A stretch of DNA of 5,743 nucleotides from JBCBXA01 sp039816825 (lineage in GTDB: Bacteria; Pseudomonadota; Alphaproteobacteria; Rhizobiales; Rhizobiaceae), in assembly GCA_039816825.1 (NCBI GenBank), contig JBCBXA010000136.1, forward strand, positions 1-5,743. The letters are read 5' to 3'. Below are positions 5,633 to 5,743 of this stretch, piece after piece. The notes under the pieces are model-generated. The model saw nothing but the letters and a program-made list of their open reading frames with translations. It was not told the DNA's origin and made no database searches. The translations under genes were made by a program, and so were the position numbers. Each line of letters opens with the position of its first letter. Position 1 is the first letter of the stretch.

Positions 5633-5743
5633 ATGAAGCGCATTCTCAAAACGGCCGTTCTGGCTGCGTCTGCTGTTGGCTTTGCTGCTGCAGCATCTGT
5701 TCCTGCAATGGCTGCAGGTCACGGAACCGAGCGTTACGTGATG
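5633..5743 (+). CDS. Periplasmic binding protein of a (sugar) ABC transporter, N-terminus only
   Basis: The first 37 codons are present and the gene runs off the window. It starts with a clear Sec signal peptide: basic MKRILK, a long Ala/Val-rich core, and VPAMA ending at residue 27, giving predicted cleavage before AGHGTERYVM. The mature start, ERYVM, resembles the first beta strand of periplasmic sugar-binding proteins of the ribose/inositol type. GGGAGGAA lies five bases before the ATG, an unusually strong ribosome-binding site, as expected for an abundant exported protein. Divergence from a sugar or cyclitol dehydrogenase supports a binding protein that delivers that substrate to an ABC importer encoded to the right. 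The fragment is short; another secreted protein is possible. Confidence 0.6.
   Translation, partial: MKRILKTAVLAASAVGFAAAASVPAMAAGHGTERYVM

Overview
The window looks like chromosomal DNA from an alphaproteobacterium, most likely of the Rhodobacterales/Rhodobacteraceae type. The evidence is a moderately high GC content, a TauR-type MocR regulator facing a taurine:pyruvate aminotransferase (an arrangement known from Rhodobacter and roseobacters), and an inositol/sugar catabolic block with a divergent sugar-binding protein. No taxon can be assigned from this sequence alone.

Left block (1-2104), taurine control. On the minus strand is the first ~123 residues of a taurine:pyruvate aminotransferase (tpa). 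It breaks off inside the cofactor-phosphate-binding SGSEA motif and runs into unrelated sequence at about position 57. Divergent from it is a full-length tauR. The 161-bp gap between their start codons carries three direct repeats of the form CTGGNCNNA with starts 22 and 24 bp apart, good candidates for TauR boxes. The regulator and its operators look intact, but the target gene is truncated.

Middle block (2150-5288), a compact minus-strand operon read right to left: a Gfo/Idh/MocA dehydrogenase close to inositol 2-dehydrogenase (iolG-like), a long phytanoyl-CoA-dioxygenase-family Fe(II)/2-oxoglutarate oxygenase, and a TSUP (TauE/SafE) membrane transporter. The gaps are 32 bp and about 77 bp. 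The second gap holds a GC-rich hairpin and an imperfect palindrome that covers the transporter's Shine-Dalgarno sequence. The operon converges on tauR.

Right block (5289-5743): a 344-bp divergent control region with a perfect 16-bp LacI-family-type palindrome (TTGCAACCGGTTGCAA), a weaker related site 34 bp away, and a structured leader of two consecutive hairpins. It is followed by the first 37 codons of a secreted protein, probably the periplasmic binding protein of a sugar ABC transporter.

Working model (inference): a polyol or sugar-like compound is imported by the ABC system, oxidised by the dehydrogenase, and hydroxylated or cleaved by the dioxygenase. The TSUP protein then exports an anionic product. 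TSUP proteins often serve sulfite-releasing pathways and a taurine regulator lies next door, so an oxygenolytic route for a sulfonated or otherwise modified polyol is a testable possibility. Nothing in the sequence proves the substrate.
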